DNA of 64,000 bases from Maridesulfovibrio sp. (GCF_963677005.1 NZ_OY781616.1:2489001-2553000); one strand, 5' to 3'. Shown: positions 1-7,931, counted from the first letter of the stretch. Notes: generated from the letters alone by a model not told the origin. Numbers and translations are program-made.

Positions 1-952
1 GGTTCCTACTATTGGGCTTGTCGGGAATGGTCATTTCCACAAGCCCTTCTTCCAGTGCTGGCTTAAGGTAAAGCTCCCTGAATGACTTGCGGTCTTTGAG
101 GCCCAAAGCAGTTTGCAGCTCATCACGGCTCATTTCGCCAGAAATGACTTCAATCAATGCTTTTACTTGGGGGGTGACTTGAGGGCCAACTTGGGGGGTG
201 GCAGATGAAACGGCATTCAGAATCATTCTGAGCATGAACTCTATGAACGGTGCCGAGTCCGCCTTATTCGTGCTCTGCTGGAGGGCGTCATAATATTCTT
301 CTTGGTGTTCGAAAACCAGACTTTCCACTGGGATATCCGCGAAAAGTGGATTCCATCCTTTCAGGATCAAAGTCTGCCACAAACGGCCCATACGACCATT
401 GCCGTCAGCGAATGGGTGGATAAATTCAAACTCGTAATGAAAAACCGAACTGGCAATCAAAGGATGGTCTTCAGTAGCACCCAGCCATGAAAACAGATCC
501 TGCATCAATGCCGGGACTCTATCGGCAGGCGGGGCCATATGAATCACCCTATCCCCGGCAACCACACCCACACCGGAACGGCGATACATGCCAACCTCGT
601 CAATCAATCCGGCCATGAGCACGCTGTGCGCTTCCTTCAAATCCGCTTCGCTCTCCACCGACCAATCATCGAACCGGTCATAAGCAGCAATGGCGTTACG
701 TACCTCCTGAATCTCACGGGGCGGAGCTATTACTCTTTTGCCGTCCAGAATCGCTGTTATCTGCTCTTCGCTAAGGTTGTTACCTTCAATAGCCAGTGAT
801 CCGCGAATAGTGCGCACACGGTTGATGCGTCTTAGCCTTAGCTCCTTTGAGCTATCGGTTAAAACAGTCAAACGCCCTACTTCCTCGCTTATCTGGGCTA
901 GCAGATTTACGATGAGTGGGGTTATTGTGTGGGGTGGGTGGTAGGTTGGCAT
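1..952 (-). CDS. Fic family protein, 3' end cut by window edge
   Basis: Read leftward from an ATG at 952, the frame stays open to base 1. It carries the Fic signature HPFADGNGR (coded around 390-415), which binds nucleotide and catalyses AMP or other NMP transfer onto hydroxyl side chains of target proteins. Upstream of it, near residue 55, is SLAIEGN, matching the (S/T)xxxE(G/N) inhibitory helix of auto-inhibited Fic proteins, so activity is probably held off by a Glu contacting the ATP site. After the Fic fold comes a PQV repeat (PQVGPQVTPQV) and a winged-helix-like tail, common in chromosomal Fic proteins with a DNA-binding C-terminus. It starts 17 bases after the reverse transcriptase stop on the same strand and could be co-transcribed with it. 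Target unknown; it may be a toxin or defence cargo. The true end lies outside the window. Confidence 0.85.
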   Translation of the reverse strand, partial: MPTYHPPHTITPLIVNLLAQISEEVGRLTVLTDSSKELRLRRINRVRTIRGSLAIEGNNLSEEQITAILDGKRVIAPPREIQEVRNAIAAYDRFDDWSVESEADLKEAHSVLMAGLIDEVGMYRRSGVGVVAGDRVIHMAPPADRVPALMQDLFSWLGATEDHPLIASSVFHYEFEFIHPFADGNGRMGRLWQTLILKGWNPLFADIPVESLVFEHQEEYYDALQQSTNKADSAPFIEFMLRMILNAVSSATPQVGPQVTPQVKALIEVISGEMSRDELQTALGLKDRKSFRELYLKPALEEGLVEMTIPDKPNSRN

Positions 953-969
953 TTTAATTCAAATCTGCA

Positions 970-2427
970 TTATAATATGTGCGATTTAAGAGATGCAAGA
1001 ATTCCTTCATAATCACTTATGCATTTCTTATCTGCCAAGTGCGGATATCCTTTAATGTAACTAATATATCCTTGAAGCTCATTAACTCTTGCATAATACT
1101 TTTCTGGATGCAACGAAGCCTGATGAAACATAGCCCGAATACGCTTTCTAAGTTTTCTGGGAGGTTGAGCAACTTGATTTACAACAACCCCGGTAACATT
1201 CTGTTGCCCCGATAACGAAGCAATTCTTGTCTTCTTTTGGTTAATCTTTAAACGATATATTGCCAACTCTTGTGTTGCAAAATCTAAAGATCTCCTGACA
1301 CTATCTATGCAATCACCACTAATAGTTATATCGTCTGCATATCTTGAATACTGAAGTGAAGTCTCATCACAAAATTGATTCATCCTATCATCAAAATTCT
1401 TCAAACAGAAATTAGAAAGAATAGGGCTTGTTGGAGCTCCTTGAGGCAATGAGTCATTTGCTGTGCATAATTTTGCTATCCACATAGAGAGCGCTGACCC
1501 GAAATGAGACAAGAGTCTTCTTCTGATCAAACCTTCTGATATCGACCCAAAGTAATCGACTATATCTATGTTAGCGACAAACTTACTACCTACATGGTTA
1601 TTAGCATTCGTCAAAATAGAATGCCCACGACGAAAAGAATGACAGGAATCATTTAAAGGGAGGGAATACAGGATGTAATCCAAAATCCAATATTGAACGG
1701 TTTTCAGAAAAACACGAGGAGAGTGAATGACTCTTCTCCCCCCACTTCTTTTACCGATCTCAAATCGACGATAGAAACTTTCGGATTTATTTCCAAGTGA
1801 TGTAAGCAAATTTGGACTGACACCAATTGCCGTAGCGAGCTGACCTATATCTAAATTTAATCTATCAAGCTCAAGAACCATGCATGCGTTCGCTAGTTCA
1901 TCTGTGCTGGAAAATGAATACAAATCAAAACAAAGAGAATCGGAGCAGGGATTTGGACCAGCAAATTTATTATGCTGCTTGAAAATCGGCGACCAATAGA
2001 TTCGGTCGACGGTATCGGCGAGCGTAGCTATTGGACGCCGATGTTGTATGTTACTGCTACTCTCCGAGACTGGCGAAACACCAGTCAATTCCAATCCCTG
2101 CTCCTTTAATTTACATGACTTACGTGCAGCTTGCGCTACATCTTTAAGAAAAAAAATACGAGCTTTATCTCTATGTTTCCTTAACTTATAAGGAATAACT
2201 TGACTACCCAACTGAGTCAAGGAATACAAATAATCTATATCATTTAAAGCCCTTACCACAAGATGAACTTCAAACATCTCTTCTAATTTTTCTTTTACGT
2301 CTTTTGTTCGCAAGCCCTCTGATGCATTTGGGAAAGCTTTCTCTAGAAACCTACGAATAGCGGTTGGCGTCACAGGTTGCAGAACCCCCACAGCCCATAA
2401 ATATATTTGAAATTGACTACGTCTCAT
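970..2427 (-). CDS. Retron-type reverse transcriptase with N-terminal winged-helix-like domain
   Basis: A 485-residue protein. The C-terminal ~280 residues are a group-II-intron-like reverse transcriptase: NANNH near residue 274 fits the retron NAxxH motif, the catalytic YADD is near 364, and NVTG near 410 fits the retron VTG motif. Together these separate retron enzymes from intron, DGR and Abi-type RTs. A retron RT primes from a 2'-OH in its own msr RNA and makes msDNA. The first ~110 residues are extra: a helix-rich segment ending in YSLTQLGSQV, which resembles the wing region of the winged-helix tail of the Ec86 effector. It starts 3 bases after the effector stop, so the two are translationally linked. 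The DNA is clearly richer in A+T than the chromosome to the right, as expected for imported cargo. Confidence 0.88.
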   Translation of the reverse strand: MRRSQFQIYLWAVGVLQPVTPTAIRRFLEKAFPNASEGLRTKDVKEKLEEMFEVHLVVRALNDIDYLYSLTQLGSQVIPYKLRKHRDKARIFFLKDVAQAARKSCKLKEQGLELTGVSPVSESSSNIQHRRPIATLADTVDRIYWSPIFKQHNKFAGPNPCSDSLCFDLYSFSSTDELANACMVLELDRLNLDIGQLATAIGVSPNLLTSLGNKSESFYRRFEIGKRSGGRRVIHSPRVFLKTVQYWILDYILYSLPLNDSCHSFRRGHSILTNANNHVGSKFVANIDIVDYFGSISEGLIRRRLLSHFGSALSMWIAKLCTANDSLPQGAPTSPILSNFCLKNFDDRMNQFCDETSLQYSRYADDITISGDCIDSVRRSLDFATQELAIYRLKINQKKTRIASLSGQQNVTGVVVNQVAQPPRKLRKRIRAMFHQASLHPEKYYARVNELQGYISYIKGYPHLADKKCISDYEGILASLKSHIL

Positions 2428-2430
2428 AAC

Positions 2431-2985
2431 TTAGTCCAAACACAAACTAAATCTTTGTACACGCAAATCATTTCTTACCGCAGAAACTATTTCAGTAAAA
2501 TCTTCATCATTGCTTTTAAAATTTGCATAAAAAACTTTACCTCGTGATTCTACCAACTTAACTGGCCCTAAAGATAGATACATTTCATTATCTCTATAAA
2601 ATTCATCAACAACTATAATAAAAGAAAAATTACACTTTGGAGAACTATGAAAATGAGCAAATAAACCTAGCTCAGAAAATGATCCAGAACTGTCTGCGAC
2701 AAGTACAACGGCATTTGCATGTTTTTTTATAAAACCAAGTTCATTTGTCTGTGCATCTCCTCCAAAACAATCCTGTAGCTCCATCAGTCCATCATCTTCT
2801 CCAAGAACAACAGAAAAACCATCACTCCTAAGATCATCAAGCAAAAGCTGTCTTAAAACAGAGCTAGGCTTTTCTGACAAATCTTGCAACGTGGGACCAC
2901 ACAGAAAAACAGTAAACTGCTTTTCTATTATAGCACTCTGAACTTCTTTTTCATAATTTTCAATTGGAAAAGAAACACTAGACAT
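2431..2985 (-). CDS. Retron effector, nucleoside deoxyribosyltransferase-like (Ec86 type)
   Basis: About 184 residues from the ATG at 2985; an in-frame GTG at 2991 would add two. Three blocks recall the NDT-like toxin of retron Ec86 (type II): an N-terminal strand VFLCGP, the central SGSFSELG (Ec86 has PGSFTELG; the Glu is the likely catalytic or nucleotide-contacting residue), and LGPVKLV (Ec86 YGPVRLL). In Ec86 this protein forms a filament with RT and msDNA and acts on nucleotides when phage disturb the complex. Here it stops after the NDT fold and lacks the C-terminal winged helix of Ec86. A similar domain appears at the N-terminus of the neighbouring RT. Assignment rests on motif memory, not a search. 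Confidence 0.75.
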   Translation of the reverse strand: MSSVSFPIENYEKEVQSAIIEKQFTVFLCGPTLQDLSEKPSSVLRQLLLDDLRSDGFSVVLGEDDGLMELQDCFGGDAQTNELGFIKKHANAVVLVADSSGSFSELGLFAHFHSSPKCNFSFIIVVDEFYRDNEMYLSLGPVKLVESRGKVFYANFKSNDEDFTEIVSAVRNDLRVQRFSLCLD

Positions 2986-3058
2986 CCACACTCACACTTT
3001 TTTGAAAATTTACTCTGTTTTTCTCAGCATATGCTACCTATTTTTGATTTAAATGTCA
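2986..3058 (-). other. Short AT-rich gap where a retron msr-msd would be expected
   Basis: In the known relative Ec86 the non-coding RNA sits directly upstream of the effector. Here only 73 bases separate the relaxase stop from the effector ATG. They hold one perfect 10-bp palindrome, AGCATATGCT at 3026-3035, and no long stem of msd type. No complementary a1/a2 arms were found by eye. If the RNA exists it must overlap the relaxase 3' end or the effector, or lie elsewhere. Confidence 0.4.
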
Positions 3059-4501
3059 CTAATCTCTCACAATAGACTTCTTATTACCTATCTTCCTCAC
3101 CGCCCGCACAACTTCCCCAATTCCCGCAAAACACCTTCCAATTCGCTCTGCAAGTCCCGACAACCCTGAACTTCCTTTTCCAGCTCCGAAATCCTGCGCC
3201 CCTGCGCGGCTATTTTCTGATCCTGCTCTTTCAAGCGGCGGGACTGCTCCTTCTCCATTCCGGCTAGGGCCTCCGACAAGCTCCTTGATAATTCGTTCAT
3301 GATCTACCTCTGCAATAAAACGGCTGGCTGGCCGCTCTTGGTTTCTCTTATTTGCAACTGGGTGCCTTTCGGAAAGGCCAGATACCGCTGGTTCCTGCTC
3401 TGATGTGCTTCGATTCCCCATTTGGTGAACGCGCTTACGTTCTTCTTCTGGCTCTCTATCTGCGCGTTGATTATTTTCAGCTCTTCGTGACTGACCTTGA
3501 TTCTCCAGCCGTAAAATCCGGTTATGCAGACCGATATTATGAGCAACAGTAGCGCGGATACGATGTTCGCCAAGATGTTTTGTTTCCAGTAGCTTGCTGA
3601 AATCGCGGACTGCTTTTTCCTGAGCTTCTGGATGTGGCCGTCCATATCGGCTGTGATGGAATTCAGCTCGCTTTCGGCATATTTCAACAAGTTCCCGCTC
3701 AAGTCTTTCAATGCGCTGCTTACGACCTGCTCCACTTCCTGCGACTGCGAGTTCATTCGCTCTTTCAGCTTGTCGCTCAGCTCTCCAAGATGATTCATAT
3801 ATTCCTCCCTTCAATCTAACTCGTGTATTGTCTTCGGGTAACTCCAAGGTGATATACTTCTTGCCCTGCCGGACCACGGAAAGCCTTTCTCCCTCCAAAG
3901 CGTTAACCAGATCCGCACGGTCCTTGTGCAGACCGTCAGCTATGCCTTGAGCTAGGAAGTCTGTTACGGTTTTCCTGAAATTGTGCAGTTGTTTTCCTTT
4001 GGGTGAATGAATGTCTTTCCCCGGTTGCAGCAACCGGGACCGTTTCAGCTCATCAGGCTTTGCCCACTCCATACGCTCATTCCAAAGGTCACGCCAGACG
4101 TCATATTGCTTATGCCAGTTAGGCGGGCAGGGATTCATGGCCTTGTCACTGCGCAGCTCTGTACGCGGGATAATGAAATGCATTTCATGATGACCGGCAT
4201 GGCTGTGCCTGACCCAAAGAATTGAATATTGATCCGGCTCAAGCCCTGCGAAAGCGACCTTCTCAAAGTCGTCCATCACTTCTTTTTCAAGCTGTGGTGA
4301 AACCTTGTCCTGCGGTGCCCATGAGAGCACCCCGGATGTAAACTTCCATACCCGATCAGTTGAACCAATCACCCGCTGCACGGCTTCAGGATCTCCGCGC
4401 AAAACTTCCGGGGGCGATTTTTCTCGCCCTTTACGCCGAGGATCAATTACATAATCAATAGCCTTGGCTCCGTTTCCCCGGCCATGGGCGAAAACCTTCA
4501 T
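3059..4501 (-). CDS. mbeA: Relaxase, ColE1 MbeA type (MOBP)
   Basis: About 480 residues. The N-terminus MKVFAHGRGNG, the segment TSGVLSWAP and above all YSILWVRHSHAGHHEMHF follow the ColE1 MbeA pattern (TSGVLSFAE, QYSILWVEH...LELNFVIP). The relaxase nicks one strand at oriT and stays bound by a tyrosine ester; this subfamily uses an H-E-N/H triad, here H, E and H within HAGHHEMH. The rest is charged and coiled. The start at 4501 is chosen because its ATG overlaps the mobC stop as ATGA; an ATG two codons earlier is possible. Two smaller genes lie wholly inside its 3' half in another frame, as mbeB and mbeD do in ColE1. A plasmid-type relaxase beside a tRNA suggests an integrative mobilizable element. 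Confidence 0.88.
   Translation of the reverse strand: MKVFAHGRGNGAKAIDYVIDPRRKGREKSPPEVLRGDPEAVQRVIGSTDRVWKFTSGVLSWAPQDKVSPQLEKEVMDDFEKVAFAGLEPDQYSILWVRHSHAGHHEMHFIIPRTELRSDKAMNPCPPNWHKQYDVWRDLWNERMEWAKPDELKRSRLLQPGKDIHSPKGKQLHNFRKTVTDFLAQGIADGLHKDRADLVNALEGERLSVVRQGKKYITLELPEDNTRVRLKGGIYESSWRAERQAERANELAVAGSGAGRKQRIERLERELVEICRKRAEFHHSRYGRPHPEAQEKAVRDFSKLLETKHLGEHRIRATVAHNIGLHNRILRLENQGQSRRAENNQRADREPEEERKRVHQMGNRSTSEQEPAVSGLSERHPVANKRNQERPASRFIAEVDHERIIKELVGGPSRNGEGAVPPLERAGSENSRAGAQDFGAGKGSSGLSGLAERIGRCFAGIGEVVRAVRKIGNKKSIVRD
3097..3300 (-). CDS. mbeD: MbeD-like mobilization protein nested in the relaxase gene
   Basis: 67 residues, nearly all a predicted heptad coiled coil (starts MNELSRSLSEAL, rich in Leu, Glu, Lys and Gln). 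It reads on the same strand as the relaxase in a different frame and starts just after the MbeB-like stop (TAG-ATC-ATG). ColE1 MbeD has the same length, the same coiled-coil character and the same nested position, and takes part in mobilization and entry exclusion. Assignment is by position and composition; sequence identity could not be measured. Confidence 0.6.
   Translation of the reverse strand: MNELSRSLSEALAGMEKEQSRRLKEQDQKIAAQGRRISELEKEVQGCRDLQSELEGVLRELGKLCGR
3304..3798 (-). CDS. mbeB: MbeB-like mobilization protein nested in the relaxase gene
   Basis: 164 residues in another frame of the relaxase gene. The N-terminal ~75 residues are amphipathic helix (MNHLGELSDKLKERMNSQSQ), followed by a transmembrane segment (residues ~77-98, ILANIVSALLLLIISVCI) and a short cytoplasmic tail. 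ColE1-family MbeB proteins have an N-terminal helical domain that stabilises the relaxase-oriT complex and a membrane anchor that may bring the relaxosome to the coupling protein. A random out-of-frame reading would be unlikely to give both features. The next gene (MbeD-like) starts 3 bases after its stop. Confidence 0.65.
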   Translation of the reverse strand: MNHLGELSDKLKERMNSQSQEVEQVVSSALKDLSGNLLKYAESELNSITADMDGHIQKLRKKQSAISASYWKQNILANIVSALLLLIISVCITGFYGWRIKVSHEELKIINAQIESQKKNVSAFTKWGIEAHQSRNQRYLAFPKGTQLQIRETKSGQPAVLLQR

Positions 4502-4794
4502 ATACATTTCAGCTCCCTCTCAATGGCTGCCAGTTCAGCAAGGATGAGAACAGAATCGGCATTGCTCTTATAGGTATTTGCCCAGCGAGCGAGCTGATTG
4601 ATGTTGTTGCCGATACGGGCAAGGTGAAGAAGCTTCTCCCGTTCACGTCTGGTCTTGCGTACCCGTCTTTTACCCAGAAGCTGACGCATAAAATCACCGA
4701 GGGTCATGCCCTTGGCTTCTGCTTCTTCCACAACGCTATTTTTCTCATCGGGCGTAACCCGGACATTCAACCATCTAGTGCGAGACGTGCTCAT
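4498..4794 (-). CDS. mobC: Relaxosome accessory protein MobC/MbeC
   Basis: 98 residues. A ribbon-helix-helix-like start (RWLNVRVTPDEKNSVVEEA) is followed by the MobC hallmark LARIGNNINQLARWAN at ~60-75. MobC proteins bind oriT and help melt it for the relaxase. The start overlaps the DUF3987 stop as ATGA and its own stop overlaps the relaxase ATG, so the mobilization and replication genes form one transcript. No oriT is visible directly upstream because the reading frames are contiguous. Confidence 0.88.
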   Translation of the reverse strand: MSTSRTRWLNVRVTPDEKNSVVEEAEAKGMTLGDFMRQLLGKRRVRKTRREREKLLHLARIGNNINQLARWANTYKSNADSVLILAELAAIERELKCI

Positions 4795-6425
4795 ACGGCC
4801 TCCATTTTTCTGGAGTAAACGGAGGGTTCGAAGGGAGGCTTGCCTCCCTCGCCAGCCCCCACGGGGACACCTGTTGCGCAGCTAACAGTGTCACAGTGGG
4901 TAGGCTGGCTAGGATTCGATATTGGGATAGCTTCGGCAGCATGCACAGCTGGATGAACTTGGTAACTCGGACTCGGCGGACGCCCCGGACCGGACGATTG
5001 AACCGGGACCGCAACCACATATCCAAACTCCACGAGCATGGTTAGTCCCTGCTCAATCTGCTTTTTTTTCGGAAACCGTCCACGGATCGCACGCTGACAT
5101 TCACGACCAGTGAACAGCTCAATTTTCCGGTTCGTTATCCATTTCAAGATAGCCTGTGCGCAGGAAGTAAGGTCATCACACCCCATATCATGAAATGCGT
5201 AGCGGGCATGATGAACAAGCTTCTTTCCCAATTCAGTAGCCGCAAGCATGACAGCGGAATCAACCTTCGACTCAATCTGTTGCGCTGAAGCCAGATGCAG
5301 CAGACCAGCCAAACGAGCAACCTGCCCTGGAACCTTGCCCGCCCAATCAGTCATATTTTCCAAGCTGCTCCCCGGTCGCAACTCACCCTCAATGAGCAGG
5401 AAAAAGTTTTTCCACGACTCATATGCCCCGGCACTAAGCAGCAGGGACTGACTCTTTGCATTCATTTTGGAATTGCTTTTAAGGGAAAGCAGGTGTTCAA
5501 CCCGCTCAAGGAAAGCACGTTCCACCCGCAATGAAACTTGCGGAGGCTCCGCGACCCGGAAACCAAGCCTGCTTTGTCCAAAAAAGTAGAGGAAGCGCGC
5601 CAGAAAACCGCGCCCACGGAACTCAGGATTACCAGCCATTGCACGCAGTACATCCGGCTGGGTGGTAACGCAGATAGTCAGCAGCGGATGTTTCAGGCCG
5701 ATATACTGCCCGTGTTTACGATCCACTCGGCACGGCTCACCACTGAACGCCTTCAGTATCAGATCGAGGTTGGGCATACGACTGTAACGCCCTGCAAAGG
5801 TATCAAAGAGGCCACCCTCTGCTTCTATGATGGACATGCATTCATTCTGCTGCTCCATGAGCATGGCCAGACATTCGGGGGTAATGTCGTCGGCAAGCAG
5901 ACGCGGGACAGTGATCAGCTCCGGCATTTCGTCTTCGAGTTCCCGGATTTCTCTAATTATGGAATCCCGACTCTGAGAGTTCTTTGCTTTTGCCGCCAAG
6001 TTGCGCCGGTGCTCGATGGCCCGTTCAAGGGTCAACCGTTTTGAACGCGCTTCCTGAGCCAGAGGTCCAACGAGCTTTTCCTGCTCATTTTCCCAGTTGC
6101 TCAGAGGTTTGCGTGCGGCATGCGTCACCGCACTTTTTCGCTCTCCGGGTGGAAGCGGAGAAAGCAGGTATAGATTCAAGGACTCGTGATAGCCGTCCTT
6201 TACCTGTATCTGGAACCTACGCTGCGCTGCGGTTGATAGGACTCCAAAGAGATTGCAGAGAACCATCTCATACGGAACCTGCAAAGACTCGCTGAGTTCA
6301 TGGCTGTAGTCGGCCAGAATTGAAGGAAGTGAGATTGAGGCAAGCGAGGGAGGGTCCTTGGGCCCCAATGGAACAGGGGCCTTGTTCCCGAACAGAGAGA
6401 GAATGTCGTGACCGGACTCGTTCAT
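4791..6425 (-). CDS. DUF3987 family protein (YfjI-like, helicase/primase-associated)
   Basis: 544 residues. The conserved N-terminal DUF3987 region includes VPYEMVLCNLFGVLSTAA and a P-loop-like SPLPPGERKSAV near residues 90-101, in place of the classical GxxGxGKS. Further on are the IIEAEGG and family GF-rich segments. Proteins of this family occur in prophages, plasmids and integrative elements next to AlpA regulators and are thought to act in element replication; no activity is proven. A variable basic C-terminus follows residue ~430. It overlaps the AlpA gene by 4 bases upstream and mobC downstream. Confidence 0.8.
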   Translation of the reverse strand: MNESGHDILSLFGNKAPVPLGPKDPPSLASISLPSILADYSHELSESLQVPYEMVLCNLFGVLSTAAQRRFQIQVKDGYHESLNLYLLSPLPPGERKSAVTHAARKPLSNWENEQEKLVGPLAQEARSKRLTLERAIEHRRNLAAKAKNSQSRDSIIREIRELEDEMPELITVPRLLADDITPECLAMLMEQQNECMSIIEAEGGLFDTFAGRYSRMPNLDLILKAFSGEPCRVDRKHGQYIGLKHPLLTICVTTQPDVLRAMAGNPEFRGRGFLARFLYFFGQSRLGFRVAEPPQVSLRVERAFLERVEHLLSLKSNSKMNAKSQSLLLSAGAYESWKNFFLLIEGELRPGSSLENMTDWAGKVPGQVARLAGLLHLASAQQIESKVDSAVMLAATELGKKLVHHARYAFHDMGCDDLTSCAQAILKWITNRKIELFTGRECQRAIRGRFPKKKQIEQGLTMLVEFGYVVAVPVQSSGPGRPPSPSYQVHPAVHAAEAIPISNPSQPTHCDTVSCATGVPVGAGEGGKPPFEPSVYSRKMEAV

Positions 6426-6631
6426 CTGTGCCTCGACAAGTCAGCCAGTTCTTCAAGAGGAATGACCTTGCAGGATTCCACATAAGCGTCCAGATCTTTA
6501 AGGTCGTACCCGACCCGCCTGCCGATTTTGATATAGCGCGGCCCTTTTCCAAGACAACGCCAAACTTCGAGAGTTCCGGGGCTGAGTCCTAATTTTTCAG
6601 CAGCTTCTTTTGTGCTTAATAGTCCTTGCAT
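6422..6631 (-). CDS. AlpA/excisionase-like helix-turn-helix protein
   Basis: 69 residues: LLSTKEAAEKLGLSPGTLEVWRC is a MerR-like helix-turn-helix with the usual second half (GPRYIKIGRRVGY.LKDLDAY) of the HTH_17/AlpA family. Such proteins activate integrase genes or act as excision factors. The start is ATG 6631, supported by AAGGAG six bases upstream; a longer frame to 6679 has no such signal. First gene of the mobilization/replication operon, so it may also control it. Confidence 0.85.
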   Translation of the reverse strand: MQGLLSTKEAAEKLGLSPGTLEVWRCLGKGPRYIKIGRRVGYDLKDLDAYVESCKVIPLEELADLSRHR

Positions 6632-6992
6632 CGATTTCTCCTTGTTGGTTGGAGGTGTGTTTTCTTCGATGCAAGGCAACCACGTTTAATCAAACTGTAA
6701 AACCATCAGAAAGGGTAAAATTTCTGTGCTAGAAGCTTCAATCTCTGTAAGCACACGACAGAACTTAGAGGCATAATATCAACTTTTTCAAGATATTAAG
6801 AAAATATAAATTGGAAGAATATAAATATTGAAAAAGTCCAAAATTTATAAACAAGACTTGTCGAGGGGCAGGGTTCAGCTCAAGAATAAACCGGATAGAA
6901 GAATAAAAGAGAAAGTAGATAGGCCGGGACAATATGGACAAAATGGACAGAAATCGAATTTTGTCCATATTGTCCATTTTGTCCCGTTGTTT
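6632..6992. other. Non-coding control region of the mobile element
   Basis: About 360 bases without a gene between the AlpA operon and the membrane protein gene; strongly A+T-rich. It holds a spaced inverted pair TGTGCT (6725-6730) / AGCACA (6750-6755) and, nearer the left-reading membrane gene, the GGACA repeat array listed separately. This is the only long gap in the element, so oriT, oriV or an operator for the regulator most likely lies here. Confidence 0.5.
6926..6985. repeat. Inverted array of six GGACA/TGTCC units
   Basis: Left arm (6926-6949) holds three units, GGGACAATAT, GGACAAAAT and GGACA. Right arm (6959-6985) holds three in reverse orientation (TTTTGTCC, ATATTGTCC, ATTTTGTCC). 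The arms pair over about 25 bp with two mismatches, around a 9-base centre. Nine-to-ten-base spacing places units on one face of the helix, as for iterons or cooperative operators. It lies just beyond the stop of the membrane protein gene, so it could also act as a hairpin terminator, but no T-run follows. Confidence 0.7.
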
Positions 6993-7931
6993 TTATTTTG
7001 CTGTATTGCTTTCGTTTCTAAAATCAGTAGGAAGGTTATCCCTGAATTCTTTGATGACCGAATCGGCAGGTCTGACCATTTCCAATTTCTTGATGTAGTC
7101 TTTATCTCGAACTTTATCAGCGATGACTTTATATTCGTCGGCCGTAAATTGTTTTTGCGACACAGGGTCTTTGACCATTTCCAACATCATATTAGCAAAG
7201 AAGAACCCTTCTTTGCGTGAGCCAGCAAGCTTATTTTGAGCAACAGTTAAACGAGCTTTCAAAGTTCGGGAATCTTTTAGTTCCTTCTCCAGCTTTTCAA
7301 TCTTTAATTTGAGTTTATCAATAGCAGCATAATCACCCAGTTTTAATCTAGGAAAAGCTTCTTCAGCCCGCATAACTTCATCAAAATCAAAAAAGCATCT
7401 TTCATTGAATAACTTAGCCACTCGATCTTTGTTTGGGAAAAACTGAGAGTAAAAGCTCTTAACAATCAAGATTCGCTCAACTTCTACTTCGGACCTAAGG
7501 TAAACATTGAGCTTTGTCTCAAAAACGACGTTTAGAAAATCATGACTAACCTCTCTACCCCAACGTTTACGCAATTCAGCCGCAGAAATTTTACTATCCA
7601 CACCTTTTTTAAAAATAACTGTATCTTCCTTGATCCATAGAACAACCGCAGCCTTAAGGATCGAAATAGACAAGACCGACAATAAAGTGATTACAAAAGC
7701 CTTAAAATAAATATCCATTTCAGGACTGGGTGGAACTAAAGAATATATCAAACACCCAAGAAATATTGCGACTGAAAACAGTATCCACCTGACTGTCTTC
7801 TCTTGAAGATTTCTTTCCAACTCCAAGCCGGAAGTAACAAAAGGATGTTGAGATATGCCCTTTATCTCTGGAACACTGTCTTTGTCCGTATCTACTCTTC
7901 CTATCGATTCATCATTATGTGCTTTACTCAT
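6993..7931 (-). CDS. Hypothetical membrane protein with coiled coil
   Basis: About 312 residues from ATG 7931, chosen for GGAGAG seven bases upstream; the frame extends to a GTG at 7967. A charged N-terminus is followed by two hydrophobic segments (WILFSVAIFLGCLIYSL and an IYFKAFVITLLSVLSISIL helix), then a long soluble part with a heptad coiled coil (KLKLKIEKLEKELKDSRTL). No family recognised. Low G+C and position between the tRNA and the element's control region suggest cargo. Confidence 0.65.
   Translation of the reverse strand: MSKAHNDESIGRVDTDKDSVPEIKGISQHPFVTSGLELERNLQEKTVRWILFSVAIFLGCLIYSLVPPSPEMDIYFKAFVITLLSVLSISILKAAVVLWIKEDTVIFKKGVDSKISAAELRKRWGREVSHDFLNVVFETKLNVYLRSEVEVERILIVKSFYSQFFPNKDRVAKLFNERCFFDFDEVMRAEEAFPRLKLGDYAAIDKLKLKIEKLEKELKDSRTLKARLTVAQNKLAGSRKEGFFFANMMLEMVKDPVSQKQFTADEYKVIADKVRDKDYIKKLEMVRPADSVIKEFRDNLPTDFRNESNTAK

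Noticed and set aside
302-944. Plus-strand short frames at the left edge
   Set aside because: They are shadows of the Fic gene on the minus strand, which carries the HPFADGNGR motif.
3026-3035. AGCATATGCT as the retron msr start
   Set aside because: A 10-bp palindrome alone lacks the long stem and end complementarity of a retron RNA.
6926-6985. CRISPR array
   Set aside because: Units are 9-10 bases and inverted, with no equal-length spacers and no cas genes.
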